NCBI GenBank assembly: GCA_001936135.1
Contig: CP012820.1
Location: 992,001 to 1,056,000 of the forward strand
Reading direction: 5' to 3'
Source: Saccharomycopsis fibuligera x Saccharomycopsis cf. fibuligera
Lineage: Eukaryota > Ascomycota > Saccharomycetes > Ascoideales > Saccharomycopsidaceae
DNA length: 64,000 nt
Shown: piece by piece, positions 1 through 10,547 of the stretch
Layout of the letters: each line of letters starts with the position of its first letter
How positions within the stretch are numbered: position 1 is the first letter of the stretch
The notes under the pieces: generated by a model
The model's database searches: none
What the model saw: the letters and a program-made list of their open reading frames with translations, nothing else
Told to the model about the DNA's origin: nothing
Position numbers and translations under genes: made by a program

Positions 1-60
1 TTATCCGTCGTCCATTATCCGTCCGTCGTCCATTATGCGTCGCCCGTCATTCGTCATCCA
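1..60. repeat. Imperfect short tandem repeat at left window edge
   Basis: The first 60 bases are built from variations on a GTCCATTATCCGTC unit (TTATCCGTC, GTCCATTATCCGTCC, GTCCATTATGCGTC, GTCATTCGTCATCC). The array lies directly 3' of the ESC2 stop codon, so it is probably in the ESC2 3' untranslated region. It may continue beyond the window. No function is evident. Confidence 0.5.
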
Positions 61-1491
61 TCATCCAACAACAACATCCACCACAAACTCGTCCTCCAAC
101 TCCGTGTCCCCCACTGTCTTGCGCAACAAAAGTGGCTCATCGTCAAAAATAAGACTGATCCGCGTGTTGGAGGCCAACCCTTTCTTGACCAAGTACCACT
201 CTGCCACCTTTTGGAGCCTGGTGGCACTATTCACCTTGATCTCAAACTTCATGTTGTCCTTGTCCTTGAGCGAAATCGTAAAGTATGTGTCTTCTTCCTC
301 TTGCTGCTGTTGTTGCGCTTGCTGAGCATCGCCGTCATCTTCGTCATTATCCTGTTCAAAATCACTAAGCACCTCGACTTCTTCCTCTTCAAATCCGGCA
401 TCCTCGTTCACCAAAATATTTCCGCTTTGGTCTTGTCTTTCCGCGTCGGCCTTTGTCATGATGTGCACCGTCACAAACGTCCTCCCTCCCGCTACCAGTG
501 GCAATGGCAAATTGAGAAAACTCGGCTGCATGTACTCGAAAATCTTGATCTTGGACTTCCACACCAACACTACCTCGCTGACTTTGTATAGAGCACGATA
601 CTCTGGTGGGATAAACACTGTTTTGGCAATATTCTGGAGGGTCGCTAGCATCACCTTACGGAACTTCTTGGAACCTGTCACTTCAACGTTAGTCTCCAAA
701 TTCTCGCTGAACGGTAGCTTGGAAATTATTGTAAAATGGTAAATCCGCGATGCTTCATCAACGCGTATTCCTGGTGTCGCTGCTCCTGCTGGTGATGGTG
801 AAACCCCACTGCCCCCCAATGAGTCCAGCACCATCAGATCCACATCGGTAATCACGTTACTCTTGTTGTCCCTGTTGGCTGCCTTTATCGTCTGCATCGA
901 CTCTTTGATCTGTGAACCCACTTTTTTGAACTTCTCTTGGATACGAGCAATGTCAAAGTCATCATCAATAGGATCGCTATTGTAGGGCGCTATATAGCTA
1001 TTCGCCGCAGCAGCTGGGAGACTCGACCGCAGCCGTGTATTGGGATGCATATCATTGGCGTTCGAGACGATAAGATCATCATTGCCGCCATTCTTTGCTT
1101 GGCTGTTGCGGAAACTTGTTGCTGTTGCTGCCCTCGATGACAGCTCACGCCCAAATCCAGCGTCGCTATGTTCAACGTCCTCGATCTGTTGCATGATACT
1201 GGAAATTGCGGGGCTAGGTCTTGCAACTCGTACTTTGGTGCCGTCGCCGCTATCCGACATGCCACTCTCAGTATAACTGGGCGTAGAGTTATTACTGTTG
1301 CTGCCGTTGTGGCCTATTTTGGCACCGTGCAAATCAATTACTTTTTCTGGGTCAAGGCCATTGATGGACTTATTGGTCTTTGTCTTTTTTTTGTTCTTCT
1401 TTTTGATCTTCTTGGCTTCCTTGGAGATGCGCTCAAAACGTTCCTTGTTGTCTCTCCTGTCCAAGACAAAAAAGTCATCGTCGCTGTCCAT
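61..1491 (-). CDS. ESC2: Esc2-like SUMO-like-domain genome stability protein (RENi family)
   Basis: A 476-residue protein that fits the Rad60/Esc2/Nip45 family, which uses SUMO-like domains to control recombination intermediates and silencing in the nucleus. The N-terminal half is acidic, then very basic (Lys-rich, residues 21-40), and low in complexity. A first ubiquitin-like fold is plausible at about residues 249-345. After an acidic, Gln-rich linker (about 365-401), a clearer C-terminal SUMO-like domain spans about 402-476 (YFTISLKDKDNMKFEIKV ... GDTELEDEFVVDVVVG). There is no terminal Gly-Gly maturation site, as expected for a non-conjugated SUMO-like domain. The start is the ATG followed by an Asp/Ser-rich stretch. 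The family call rests on domain layout rather than close identity. S. pombe-type Rad60 is the same family. Confidence 0.75.
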   Translation of the reverse strand: MDSDDDFFVLDRRDNKERFERISKEAKKIKKKNKKKTKTNKSINGLDPEKVIDLHGAKIGHNGSNSNNSTPSYTESGMSDSGDGTKVRVARPSPAISSIMQQIEDVEHSDAGFGRELSSRAATATSFRNSQAKNGGNDDLIVSNANDMHPNTRLRSSLPAAAANSYIAPYNSDPIDDDFDIARIQEKFKKVGSQIKESMQTIKAANRDNKSNVITDVDLMVLDSLGGSGVSPSPAGAATPGIRVDEASRIYHFTIISKLPFSENLETNVEVTGSKKFRKVMLATLQNIAKTVFIPPEYRALYKVSEVVLVWKSKIKIFEYMQPSFLNLPLPLVAGGRTFVTVHIMTKADAERQDQSGNILVNEDAGFEEEEVEVLSDFEQDNDEDDGDAQQAQQQQQEEEDTYFTISLKDKDNMKFEIKVNSATRLQKVAEWYLVKKGLASNTRISLIFDDEPLLLRKTVGDTELEDEFVVDVVVG

Positions 1492-2507
1492 CTTATTTGT
1501 GGTGCGAGAACAGATGCGCCGTTTTCTTATTGACTACGCTGGAAACGCTTGGAAGTATGGATTGATTTTTCCCAGTTAGAAGAGATTCTTTCATGTTCTG
1601 TTTGCAGCACCATAAGAAAATCACAGAAAAGAGCTGCAAACAACAGCAGAAAAAAAATGTCTCCGAAATTGCAGTGCACGTGATTTTCAGAGTTTTGAAC
1701 TAGTCGGTCAGAAAGATATAGACTCACCCTCAACATGTGCAATATTTGAAGCTTTTTTCTGAAATTATTAGAGACTGAGATTATATTGCTGTCCAATTTT
1801 TTGACCTTTTGTTTTGTTTCCTGTAATACAAAACGAACGCATTAGTTTTAGAAATACTAGAAGTTTTCAAAACACAGATGTCGGTATACCAGTTTAGCTA
1901 TTCAACCCCATAGGGACAAGTCTGGAGACTGTGACGCCGAAAAAACACAGTCTACAACGCCTCTTGTTGCAATTGTCGTGAAAAAATTTTGCGCAGATTT
2001 TGGGTATAATAAAGTAGACGTAGAAAGAAAATAAGGCTACACCTATCCGCTATTACTCGTTACTGCATTTGGATTAACAAGATAGTTCTGCAAGAATATC
2101 CTTATTTTAGATAAAACAATTTGACAAGTTTTTCTGTAGTGAATTTACAACAGTAGATGAGTATCATGGCTTATTGCTCTTCAATTCGATTTCCGACTCT
2201 TTTAGTATTCATTCTTTCCTTTTGATTTTTTTTTTTTTTTTTTTTTTTTATTATTTTTTTGTTTCTAGCTATACCACGCGCAACGTGTTATAGTGATAGT
2301 GGTAATGTGAGTTCTGGGAATAACAGGCATGCAAATTCTGATTTGAGAAGGATGAACGCGGAGCAAAACATTTCTTAACTGGTGATACAAAAAAACAAAA
2401 ACAAAGGCAAAGTATGCTAATTGTCGAAACAAAAAATAGATGCGGTTATAAGATATATACAACTGACATATGGTTATGTTACCAACAGCAAAAAAAAGAA
2501 AAAGAAA
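1492..2507. other. Intergenic: ESC2 upstream region
   Basis: This is AT-rich DNA upstream of ESC2 and downstream of tRNA-Pro, with a 24-base T run at about 2226-2249. Open frames here begin at non-ATG codons and look like chance. I see no gene. Confidence 0.5.
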
Positions 2508-2614
2508 GGGCCACACAGGGAATTGAACCCTGGACCTCTCACATGTTCGTATAAGCTTGAGTGAACCCAAGCTCGCTACCCAAAGCGAGAATCATACCTC
2601 TAGACCATGCGGCC
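2508..2614 (-). tRNA. tP(UGG): tRNA-Pro(UGG) with a 35-nt intron
   Basis: On the minus strand the sequence folds as a tRNA. The acceptor stem is GGCCGCA / TGTGGCC with discriminator C. The A box is TGGTCTAGAGG and the B box is GGTTCAATTCC. The anticodon arm is CTCGC-TTTGGGT-GTGAG, giving anticodon UGG. The canonical position, one base 3' of the anticodon, is interrupted by a 35-nt intron (about 2545-2579). Total length is 107 nt, 72 without the intron. The mature part resembles the yeast tRNA-Pro(UGG) I know. CCA is not encoded. Transcription by Pol III from internal boxes is expected, and a T-rich terminator follows (TTTCTTTTTC, 3' of the gene). Confidence 0.93.
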
Positions 2615-5023
2615 ACTTAGTTGTAAGTTTTACTCAATCGAGGTAACAATCCCTTCGCCCATTATAAAAGGAGAGACAGGGTAATACACTTTACTAGTTG
2701 CGTAAGATACGTTAGTACCCCCTTTCGGCTGGTGGATACAGATTTATTTATTTGAATTTTGTGAGTTTGGAAAAATAAGGACAAACAGAAACTTAGCAAG
2801 GTAGATGTACATTACATACCAAGTGAAACTAATTTCTTTGTATCGTTTGTATGTCTGCTGACAAAGCTTTGCACAAATGTAATAAACACTGCAATAATAA
2901 AAAGTTGAGGAAAATCTATCACGCAAAAACCAAAACCAAACATAAAGTAAAAAAAACAATAACGAAACGACCAGTAATGCAGAGGACCGAAGCCGATGTA
3001 GACCGATATGGCTATTAAATAAAAAAATCAGGAGATAAAAAATATTGAGTAGTAATCAAAAAGAAAACGAAAAAAGTACACGGCGTTGAAAAAAAGCGCT
3101 GAAATGCGGAGGTAGATCCCCTGTAGAAAAGATCGATGGTTAAAAAGTGTGACAATAATATAACAAAGAACAAAGCAAAATAGAAAATCAAACGCTCAGT
3201 CGACACCTAGATCAATTACTGATGATTCAGGCCCGCTCTCAATAAGCACCCATATTATATGGATGATGCTTGGCGGGGTGAATTGGTGCGAATAAGCATA
3301 AATATAGATGAAAAGACAGTTATTTGACGTGGCTACGTACTCGATATGGAACTCGTCCCTCGGTGGTTGTTGGTTTTCGCTAATATTAAGTGGACTCAAA
3401 AATGCAATTATAAACACCTGTGGTGCCATGTGGTGGGAGTCAAACGATGGTAAGTGGAGGCGTTTTAAACAACTGGAAAATTGTTGATCTTTTTGCGGCT
3501 GTCTTTTTTTTTTTTTTTTTAAGTAGAGGTTTTCTCCCTTGCATTCAATAGGTATGCTTTTGCCCCGAAAGTTTATGAGAAAGAACGGGGAAGAAGACGA
3601 GATAAAACTATGAAAAAAAGAGGTAATAACAGAACCGGGGTAGAAAAGTGTATTATAGATGTGTGAATAGAGTTGTAAGTTCGTGGATATCGTTTCTTGT
3701 GTTTGCTTCAATATAAACGCTGCTCTTGAGCTAGCTCTTATCACACGAAAGTTATTGTAGCATAGTACAGGAGTTCAAATACTAATTTTGGTGGTGCCTT
3801 TTCTGCGTCGCTTTTTAGTTTCGAGAATCAAGTTGCTTTAAATAGATGTCACGAAAGACAGTGTATGTGTTAAAGGTGGCGATATTGTCAAGGATAGAAA
3901 AAAAAAGCAAGAAGAAGAAAAAAAGAAGAAAAAGAAGGTTTAAAAATTTTGACAGCTAAAATCGAGAGCTGTGAACGAAAAAACAAGCACAGCAAAACGG
4001 TATGCGGATAGCACTGTTAAGTTGTTGGGAAGCTGCTCGGGTGGCGGCAATGTTCTCCGATGGCGGTGGCTAGCCAGTACTGGACGTTGCGCCGCTAACG
4101 TGGGCCGCCCAGCGGCTCATGCGCGGACTACATGGCGCCCGCTGTTGGCCCACCTAGCTGCATCCATGGGACAATTAGCACAATTAAAGCGCAATCAGCA
4201 CAACCAGCACCGTGCGATATCCTAGAAGTTTCTAGAAACCAAGTTTCTATTTGGCGGCAACACAATTGCTTCTATTGTCACTACATTCGCAGCATCATAT
4301 CAATCGATATAATCGGTCACAGCGCAAGATGTCATGAGACTTTCCGGTCTATGACGGTATCCTGAGACATTTTCTGTTGTCATGGATTATATTGTGTCAT
4401 CGCCGGAGGTGTTTTTGCTTGCCTTGCGTTCGTTACAATAAACGGTTCTCCGGTTCTTGCAGCGCCGCATTCTGGATCACTCGTTTGCTGAATGAACGAA
4501 CCGCAAACAACACTGTCAACTCTTCTGGGCAGAGTGATTGTCAAGGAAGTGCTTTCCAGCAACGGCTGTTCTGCTGATTTCCGTTTCTTTTTCTCGACGG
4601 TGTGCTGCATTTGAAGAAATGTTATGAGAAGATAGGTAGTGCTTCTGCACATGGATTCGGAAGCATGTACCAAGATAAGATGCAACCGGCGAAGTCCGTG
4701 TTGGAGGTAGTTAATTATAGAAAAGCTTAGGCTATTTTAAGGGCAAGTATGCCGTTTGGGTTGCATCATTACTGCTTCATTTGCCTCTCGGAAAGCACGG
4801 GTTGTTTTGGCTCCCGCCTTACGAGTGCACCTAAAACAGCAACGAAAAACGGACCGGAAAATAAGCAGAAAGCAGTCGTCAAATTACTATTATACAAACC
4901 AAAACCATCAAGAAACAAACCGAAAAGTGCACAAACAGCAGACAAAAACAAAAACATCATGTACGTATGTATATATACAGCAAAACAAGAGTAAAAAAAA
5001 AGCAACCACAGGGTACGCACAAA
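2615..5023. other. Long gene-poor stretch between tRNA-Pro and ESA1
   Basis: There are 2.4 kb with no gene I can support. The longest ATG-started frame is on the minus strand at 3196-3744 (182 codons). It is rich in Phe, Ile, Ser and Lys, includes a lysine run from a T tract, and matches no family I recognise. A GC-richer island lies at about 4020-4160. A perfect three-unit heat-shock element lies at 4225-4237. On the minus strand a GTATGT (about 2817) and a TACTAAC (2711-2717) could bound a small intron. This is discussed as a finding. Confidence 0.4.
4225..4237. promoter_or_regulatory. Heat-shock element (three perfect alternating units)
   Basis: GAAGTTTCTAGAA matches GAAnnTTCnnGAA, the Hsf1 trimer site. 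It is about 480 bp upstream of the unproven minus-strand frame 3196-3744 and far from both ends of ESA1. Its target is therefore unclear, and it could be a chance match. Confidence 0.35.
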
Positions 5024-6457
5024 TCACCAACCGAATCTGAGTTGCGAAGCAGTGAAAATTGGCGGTTTCCAGATAAGCTTGTTGCTGTCCAAAAGATGCC
5101 TTTTTTTCTGCACTAGCTTCTCATAATGTTTTATAGCGTCATCGGTTAACACAATAATATGCTGGCCCTTGTAGTATCTCAACATGTTGAAATTCTGCAA
5201 CGTGTGCAAAATATCGGTTGTTGTCATCGCTGTTATCGAGCTGATTTCGTCAATAGTGACATTTTTCTCTTGTCTTTCCATCAACAATGTGATGATCGTA
5301 TCGTACCAGTAGGAGCGGTACGACAACAATCCTAAATCGGATAACGGTTTTTCTGGCGACCCAACCTTATTTTCTTTCTTGGAAAGCTCGTAGGAAAACT
5401 GGATTAGCAATTTCCCGAAGCCGTGTCTTTGGTAACATGGTAGTGTTAAGATGCAAGCGACGTTATAGCCTTCGACACACTCCTTTTCTTTGGAGAAATA
5501 CCCAACCAAGTGATGGCCCAAGTCGTCCCTGTAAGTCATCACGTAAAACAAGAACGGATCCACGTCGTAATATAACGTCTTGTGATCCAAAAATAGCTTG
5601 GAAAGTAAGCACAAGTTGCGACACCACGTTCTCTGATTGCGGCCGTCGATTTCAAAAAAGGATACCTTGTTGTCGCGATAAATTTCGTTGCCTGGCGGAT
5701 GTCTTAGGGTGCATTTTTTTCTAAACCTTTCGAACTGCTTGCGAGAGCCAAAATAGTTCAAAGAAAAGTCGCAAATGTACACTTCTTCTGCTTCGCTTAG
5801 TTCCACCGGATATGGGGAAAAATACCACGGTTCGACAATATGCTCGCCTATCAAGATTCTCGACAAGTTGCGCACTTTGGCGACTTCTGAATGATTCTGA
5901 ATCATTGATCCTCCTGTTCTCAACTTTTTGATTTCTTCATCTCTTGTCAACTCCTCGCCATCGTTTTTCAACCCCTGCACGTTCAAGTTGTCTAAGTCCA
6001 TCACATCGCTGTTTTGGGCTGGTGATGCATCGTCGTTCGGGGTCAAGTCTCTCTTACGCTTCTTTTTGTTGTTGGCGGCACCGGCTGTCTTCTTGTGCTT
6101 TTTGGTCTTCTCATCAGCGACTTCTTCGACTTTTGGCCAGGTGACTCCTTGCGAAAAATCTATTCTACTGGTGTCCACCCATTCGTCCAATCTTTTGTTG
6201 TAATTTTTGAAGTGCACATAAAATTGTAACTTTTTTTTACGGAAAACTTTGGAAAGGATTTCCGCCTCAACGTATTTTTGCTCCTTGTTTTCAAACACCT
6301 GAATTTTGCAGCCAATCACTAGGTCGTTTGGGTCCGCCACTTTTGTTGCTGGATCGTTGTTGTTCATTATTTCTTTGATCGACTCGTTGGAGAGATTGGC
6401 TGCCTCACCGTTTGCTTTGTTCTGGGCAGCGTTTCCGTCTGCAGCTGCTGGTTCCAT
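5024..6457 (-). CDS. ESA1: Esa1, MYST-family histone H4/H2A acetyltransferase (NuA4 catalytic subunit)
   Basis: A 477-residue protein that is co-linear with yeast Esa1. A chromo-barrel (Tudor-knot) spans about residues 45-105, followed by a basic linker (KKKRKRD, about 131-137). The MYST domain runs from about 200 to the C terminus. Catalytic Cys335 (ACILTLP) and Glu369 (SPEKP) are present, with the acetyl-CoA loop QRHGFGK (343-349). The lysine autoacetylated in the family is in DHKTLYY (Lys293). The zinc-finger region lacks the usual second Cys (CDFSLNYFG), as I recall in S. cerevisiae Esa1, so this is not a defect. It acetylates nucleosomal H4 and H2A and Htz1 as part of NuA4/Piccolo. It is transcribed divergently from RSP5. 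Confidence 0.97.
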   Translation of the reverse strand: MEPAAADGNAAQNKANGEAANLSNESIKEIMNNNDPATKVADPNDLVIGCKIQVFENKEQKYVEAEILSKVFRKKKLQFYVHFKNYNKRLDEWVDTSRIDFSQGVTWPKVEEVADEKTKKHKKTAGAANNKKKRKRDLTPNDDASPAQNSDVMDLDNLNVQGLKNDGEELTRDEEIKKLRTGGSMIQNHSEVAKVRNLSRILIGEHIVEPWYFSPYPVELSEAEEVYICDFSLNYFGSRKQFERFRKKCTLRHPPGNEIYRDNKVSFFEIDGRNQRTWCRNLCLLSKLFLDHKTLYYDVDPFLFYVMTYRDDLGHHLVGYFSKEKECVEGYNVACILTLPCYQRHGFGKLLIQFSYELSKKENKVGSPEKPLSDLGLLSYRSYWYDTIITLLMERQEKNVTIDEISSITAMTTTDILHTLQNFNMLRYYKGQHIIVLTDDAIKHYEKLVQKKRHLLDSNKLIWKPPIFTASQLRFGW

Positions 6458-6801
6458 CTTACAGCTTGGTCTGTGCGCTTCTGCTTCAACTTGCTGGTGC
6501 GTATAGCGCGAGATGAATGAGCACTGGCGGAAGATGTGTCTTGTTCTTCGCCTTTGTTGTGGTGCCAGCTGCTATGTTGAATGCCTACGCCTGCCTCACC
6601 GGTTGATGGGAAGCCGATGGAAGGCGAGTAAAGAGGAAAAAAACGAGGCGCGATGGTTGGGTTACCCGGACAATTATCTGCTTCTATGTTGAACGCGCCA
6701 GAGTACTATCTACTGCACAAAAAACTACGCTGGTATTTGCTCGGCAACGATAAGCGCACACTTTGGCTGCACTTTAGAAACTTGTCTGGATGCTGGTACG
6801 T

Positions 6802-6803
<2 letters not shown>

Positions 6804-6832
<29 letters not shown>

Positions 6833-6840
6833 AAGAAGAA
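6804..6840. repeat. (AAG)n microsatellite
   Basis: About a dozen AAG triplets in a row, in non-coding DNA upstream of ESA1 and RSP5. It is probably length-variable. Confidence 0.85.
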
Positions 6841-7290
6841 AAAAGAGTTCAAAAGTTGCAGATGTTTCCATACACATATCAGAGTGAGCCCTGAGAGGCG
6901 ATTTCAGCGTTATCAAGGGCCGGGTAACCTTACCACAAAATACTGTAATTTAAGTACACACGCTGGTTTCCTAGAAGCACCCTCGTGAAGCCGCCGCGCA
7001 GCGCAACAGAGGACAGCGAGCCACAGCGGGAAAATGTGATAGGTGTATCGGGCGCTATATTCGTAAACATCTGATGCTGATATCGCCAACATGTCGCTCA
7101 TGTCTATGCTGCAGGTGTGTTAACGTAGTGCGGGCATTGCGGTGCTCTTAGCAAACCAGCAGCTGCAGAGGCTAGCGGCTCATGAACAGTACAGCCACAC
7201 ACACAAATACGCATAAACGCACGCCTTACTACATCAACACGCAGGGGCGAGTTAGCAGAGCGAGAAGGTGGCGCCTGGCACCTGGCGCCT

Positions 7291-7332
7291 AGCGCTTAGC
7301 TCTCAGCGCTTAGCTCTCAGCGCTTAGCTCTC
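7291..7332. repeat. Three perfect 14-bp tandem repeats
   Basis: The unit AGCGCTTAGCTCTC occurs three times head to tail without mismatch. On the left it is flanked by GGCGCCTGGCACCTGGCGCC and on the right by AGCACCTGGCG. The whole block is much richer in G+C than the surrounding promoter DNA. Confidence 0.9.
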
Positions 7333-7807
7333 AGCACCTGGCGTTGTTTGCTCTGTCTGGGCCACTCGTTCGCTCACTTACTCGTCGCCTGCCAACTCCT
7401 TACTCACTAACTTACCTACTCAAGTACTAACTAATCTGCCACGATTATCAGTCAATTCACGAAGAATACTTTTCTTGCCAAATATTGACAAACTACTGCC
7501 GTTTACTGTTGTCTGCTCCCCAGTTGCCCGTATCTCAGCCGACTTTTCCTGTCAGTCTGAAATCCGGTTCTTTTTTTTTTTTTTTTTTTTTTTTTTGTCT
7601 TTTTGCTTTTTCTTCTGGTTTTAGTAGTTTTTCTTGCCTCTGCTTTTTTATTTTTTCTCTTCTGCTGTTGTTTTTTTTTCTACAAGCAACCAGCTCTGTG
7701 CTTTGTTTTTCTTTCTGTCCTCTGCTCTTGTACAACCCATTTGGTGCTGCTGCTCCTGGTATTGCCGTCCACATTTCCTGTCGCTAGCCATCGCACCATT
7801 TCTCAAA

Positions 7808-10547
7808 ATGCCTCCTGGAGCAACTTCCAAGTATGTATGAATTGTTGCCGTTCCAAGTGGCAGCTTGTCTCGATCGCACTATACGCCATGAAATTCATCG
7901 CGTCTGTTGCGCCAGTCTCTGTCTGTTCCGGCTTGCCTGTGGGTGTGGGTGCACTTGTCTCAAAAACATTTGTGTCAATGCCACTGTGTTAAAGACTGAA
8001 ACGGCGCTTAATTTTCATTTTGCTATTTGGTTGCTTGTACCTGCTACTTTTTGACGTTGGGGTTTCGAACGAATACTAACTTTATCTAGAATCACTGTCA
8101 AGCTAGTGGCCGCCGAGTCGCTTTACAAGAGAGATGTCTTCAGATCCCCAGATCCATTCGCCGTCTTAACCGTTGACGGCGAGCAAACTCAGACCACTAA
8201 AACGTGCAAAAGAACCTTGAACCCATACTGGAACCACACTTTTGAATTCAGCGTCAATGAGGACTCTCTATTGGTGATTCAGGTCTTTGACCACAAAAAG
8301 TTCAAGAAGAAGGACCAAGGATTTTTGGGCGTTGTCAACATTAGAGTGTCAGATGTCATGGACCTCAACATCGATAACTTCCAAGACACAATAACCAGAA
8401 ACTTGCAAAAGTCTAACGACTCTCTAACTGTTAGCGGCAGACTAATCTTGGTTGTGGCTAACCATTCCCTCCCAGGTGGCTCCGCTGCTAACACTGGAAC
8501 CAACTCATCCCTATCTAATGTTTCGAACCTTGGTAGCAGCGCTACTGGCGCAACCGCCACCACACAAAATACCAACAACGCATCCTCCTCAACACCCGCT
8601 GCCACTAACACAAACAATGTCGGTAGCGCGAATGGACCATCCACCGCAGATCACGTTAATACCCTCACCCAGCAGGTGAATTCCATGTCATTAAATAATA
8701 ACAATGCCTCCGCTACCGGTACAGAAGCCAACGGCACTGTGGGCTCTGCTGCCCAGGGGAGACAATATTCGTCATTTGAAGATCAATATGGTAGGTTGCC
8801 TCCTGGCTGGGAAAGAAAAACTGACCAGTTTGGCAGAACCTATTATGTGGACCACAACACTAGAAGTACTACATGGAAGCGTCCTGCTTTGAACCAAAGC
8901 GAGGCTGAAAGAGCGCAGCAAAGAGCAAACCTTATGGAAGCGGAGAGACGCCAGCACGAAGGCAGATCATTGCCCGGAGGTGACCACTCTGCTACTGAGA
9001 GCGCCGAAAACACCTCCAGTGTTCAAGTTAACACAGCTGGCGAAACCCCAGCGTCTAACGGCAATGCTGCATTGTCCATGTCCGTTAACAACACGACTAC
9101 TCCAGGATTGGGCGATTTGCCTCCTGGCTGGGAACAGCGTCACACCCCGGAAGGAAGACCATATTTTGTCGATCATAATACCAGAACCACTACTTGGGTG
9201 GATCCACGAAGACAACAATACATTAGAACTTACGGTCCGACTGCCACTATTCAACAGCAACCAGTTTCTCAGCTTGGTCCGCTTCCAAGTGGTTGGGAGA
9301 TGAGATTGACTAATACTGCCCGAGTCTACTTTGTTGATCACAACACGAAAACCACTACTTGGGATGACCCAAGATTGCCATCATCGTTGGATCAAAACGT
9401 TCCACAGTACAAGAGAGACTTTAGAAGAAAAGTTATTTACTTTAGATCTCAACCAGGATTGCGCGTCCAACCAGGGCAATGCCATATCAAGGTCAGAAGA
9501 GATCATATATTCGACGATGCTTACCAGGAAATTATGAGACAGACTCCAGAAGAATTGAAAAAGAGATTGATGATCAGATTTGAAGCAGAAGAAGGCTTGG
9601 ATTACGGTGGTGTATCTAGAGAATTTTTCTTCTTGTTGTCTCATGAAATGTTTAATCCACAGTACTGTTTATTCGAGTATGCAGCTTACGACAATTACAC
9701 GCTACAAATCAATCCAAATTCAGGTATCAACAATGAGCATTTGAATTACTTTAAGTTTATTGGAAGAGTGGTTGGTTTGTGTATTTTCCATAGAAGATTT
9801 TTAGACACGTTTTTCGTTGGTGCATTTTACAAGATGATGTTGCATAAAAAGATTGTTTTACAAGATATGGAAGGTATTGATGCTGAATATTATAATTCTT
9901 TGGTTTGGATGTTGGAAAATGATATAACAGATGTGTTATACTTGACGTTTAGTGCAGAAGAACAAAGATTTGGCGAAACAGTGATATACGACTTAAAACC
10001 AGATGGAAGAAATATTGAAGTGACTGAAGAAAACAAGAAAGAATATGTTGAACTTATCACGGAATGGAAGATTTACAAAAAGGTTGAAGAACAATTCAAA
10101 GCATTTTTAACTGGTTTTAATGAGCTCATTCCTGAAGATTTGGTAAATGTGTTTGATGAGAGAGAATTAGAATTATTAATTGGTGGTATTTCAGACATTG
10201 ATGTTGACGATTGGAAGAAACATACTGATTACCGTGGATACCAAGAAAGCGATCAAGTGGTTCGCTGGTTCTGGGAAATTGTCACTAAATGGGATAATGA
10301 AAAGAGAGCGAGATTGTTGCAATTTACCACCGGTACTTCAAGAATACCAGTCAATGGATTCAAAGATTTACAAGGTTCGGATGGTCCAAGAAGATTTACT
10401 ATTGAAAAAGCAGGTGAGGCTAAACAATTGCCAAAGTCTCATACTTGTTTTAACAGAGTTGATTTGCCGCCATACACAGATATTAATGCATTAGAGCAAA
10501 AATTGACGTTGGCAGTCGAGGAAACTATGGGATTTGGCCAAGAGTGA
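7808..10547 (+). CDS. RSP5: Rsp5, NEDD4-family HECT E3 ubiquitin ligase (two exons)
   Basis: Exon 1 is 7808-7830 and exon 2 is 8090-10547. The 259-nt intron has donor GTATGT, branch TACTAAC (8074-8080) and a 3' site only nine bases later. The join gives [20 protein letters not shown], matching the Rsp5 N terminus, for 826 residues. A C2 domain (about 10-130) is followed by three WW domains (about 244-273, 351-380, 406-435), each with GW and a TTTW- or STTW-type end. The HECT domain covers the last 370 or so residues. The thioester Cys is at about 794 (SHTCFN), 32 residues from the end as in S. cerevisiae. It ubiquitinates membrane cargo and transcription regulators, recognising PY motifs through WW domains. 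No in-frame CTG codon occurs. Confidence 0.97.

Larger units (their letters stand above)
6458..7807. promoter_or_regulatory. ESA1-RSP5 divergent intergenic region
   Basis: A 1.35-kb region serving two divergent genes. It contains an (AAG)n microsatellite at about 6804-6840 and a GC-rich block with three 14-bp tandem repeats at 7291-7332. There is a lone TACTAAC at 7425-7431 with no GTATGT found for it. A 26-base T run (7571-7596) and a pyrimidine-rich leader precede the RSP5 start. I see no gene. Confidence 0.6.

Noticed and set aside
2544-2556. TCGTATA, the Upc2 sterol response heptamer
   Set aside because: It lies inside the intron of tRNA-Pro and is far from any sterol gene, so it is a chance match.
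3196-3744. 182-codon minus-strand open frame starting at an ATG
   Set aside because: Low-complexity (Ser, Phe, Ile, Lys run from a T tract), no recognisable family and no supporting promoter context. Kept only as a remark.
3971-4225. GC-rich frame upstream of the heat-shock element
   Set aside because: It starts at GTG, has a biased Ala/Arg/Gly content and overlaps other equally long frames.
7425-7431. TACTAAC in the RSP5 upstream region as a sign of a 5'-UTR intron
   Set aside because: No GTATGT donor was found upstream on the same strand within a plausible distance.
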